A stretch of 6,146 nt of DNA from Halobacteriovorax sp. (lineage in GTDB: Bacteria > Bdellovibrionota > Bacteriovoracia > Bacteriovoracales > Bacteriovoracaceae): the NCBI GenBank assembly GCA_002686115.1, contig NZAF01000166.1, forward strand, positions 1 through 6,146, written 5' to 3'. The notes under the pieces were generated by a model. It did no database searches. It saw nothing but the letters and a program-made list of their open reading frames with translations, and had not been told where the DNA came from. Shown piece after piece: positions 6,010 to 6,146 of the stretch; position 1 is the first letter of the stretch; every line of letters starts with the position of its first letter. Both the position numbers and the translations under genes were made by a program.

Positions 6010-6146
6010 ATGAAGCACCTTCATGATGGGTACTATCTTAAGAATTTAAGTAAAGAAGAATTTATTGAGGCTCAAAGAAATACTGGTAAGGAGGTATTTT
6101 CAAAAGAGCATTACATCTTTCCAAATACATACTTAAGTGATCAAGA
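6010..6146 (+). CDS. 5' end of an unidentified gene, directly abutting deoC
   Basis: An open frame begins at ATG immediately after the deoC stop TAA and stays open to the window end, giving 45 codons. It starts MKHLHDGYYLKNLSKEEF and continues with a polar, aromatic segment. There is no signal peptide, so a cytoplasmic protein is likely. GAGAG at 5998-6002, inside the deoC end, is a weak ribosome site seven bases upstream, and zero-base spacing suggests translational coupling and a shared transcript with deoC. The opening (YYLKNLSKEEF) faintly resembles the first strand and helix of GNAT acetyltransferases, but this is too short to call. The catalytic part lies outside the window. Confidence 0.7.
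   Translation, partial: MKHLHDGYYLKNLSKEEFIEAQRNTGKEVFSKEHYIFPNTYLSDQ

Noticed and set aside
1..6146. Insertion sequences, tRNA or rRNA genes, attachment sites
   Set aside because: No transposase motifs, terminal inverted repeats with target duplications, cloverleaf or conserved rRNA segments were seen on either strand.

Overview
This is an AT-rich bacterial window with clear Shine-Dalgarno sites. Three of the plus-strand genes share the same ribosome-binding string, TTGGAGA. The base composition, Lys/Asn/Ile-rich proteins, a large ATPase-TPR-winged-helix regulator and several secreted proteins of no family I recognise would fit a low-GC Bdellovibrionota lineage such as Bacteriovorax/Halobacteriovorax. 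That assignment is an impression, not proof: the window has no taxonomic marker beyond a generic deoC.

Layout. At the left edge is the first 11 codons of a minus-strand gene (1-35). Next comes a 1021-residue minus-strand regulator (178-3243) that starts at TTG. It has a MalT-like P-loop NTPase domain, a long TPR-like helical region, an OmpR/SARP-type winged helix and a second winged helix at the C-terminus. A 211-bp divergent intergenic region (3244-3454) follows. It holds a strong sigma70-type promoter reading rightward, a dyad at its predicted start point, a small hairpin next to the next gene's ribosome site, and a short direct repeat on the regulator side. Rightward from there run two closely spaced genes for exported proteins of unknown function, 442 aa (3455-4783) and 158 aa (4799-5275), 15 nt apart and probably one operon. 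A 77-bp gap carries a perfect 11-bp inverted repeat that overlaps a good promoter for deoC (deoxyribose-phosphate aldolase, 5353-6009). Directly abutting deoC is the start of another gene (6010 to the window end).

How the parts may work together. The STAND-like regulator is divergent from the secreted pair, so local control of that pair is a natural hypothesis, but nothing in the sequence proves it. deoC would feed deoxyribose-5-phosphate from DNA breakdown into acetaldehyde and glyceraldehyde-3-phosphate, and its promoter looks separately controlled. The features most worth a second look are the two-winged-helix regulator, the unrecognised exported pair, and the palindrome-embedded deoC promoter.
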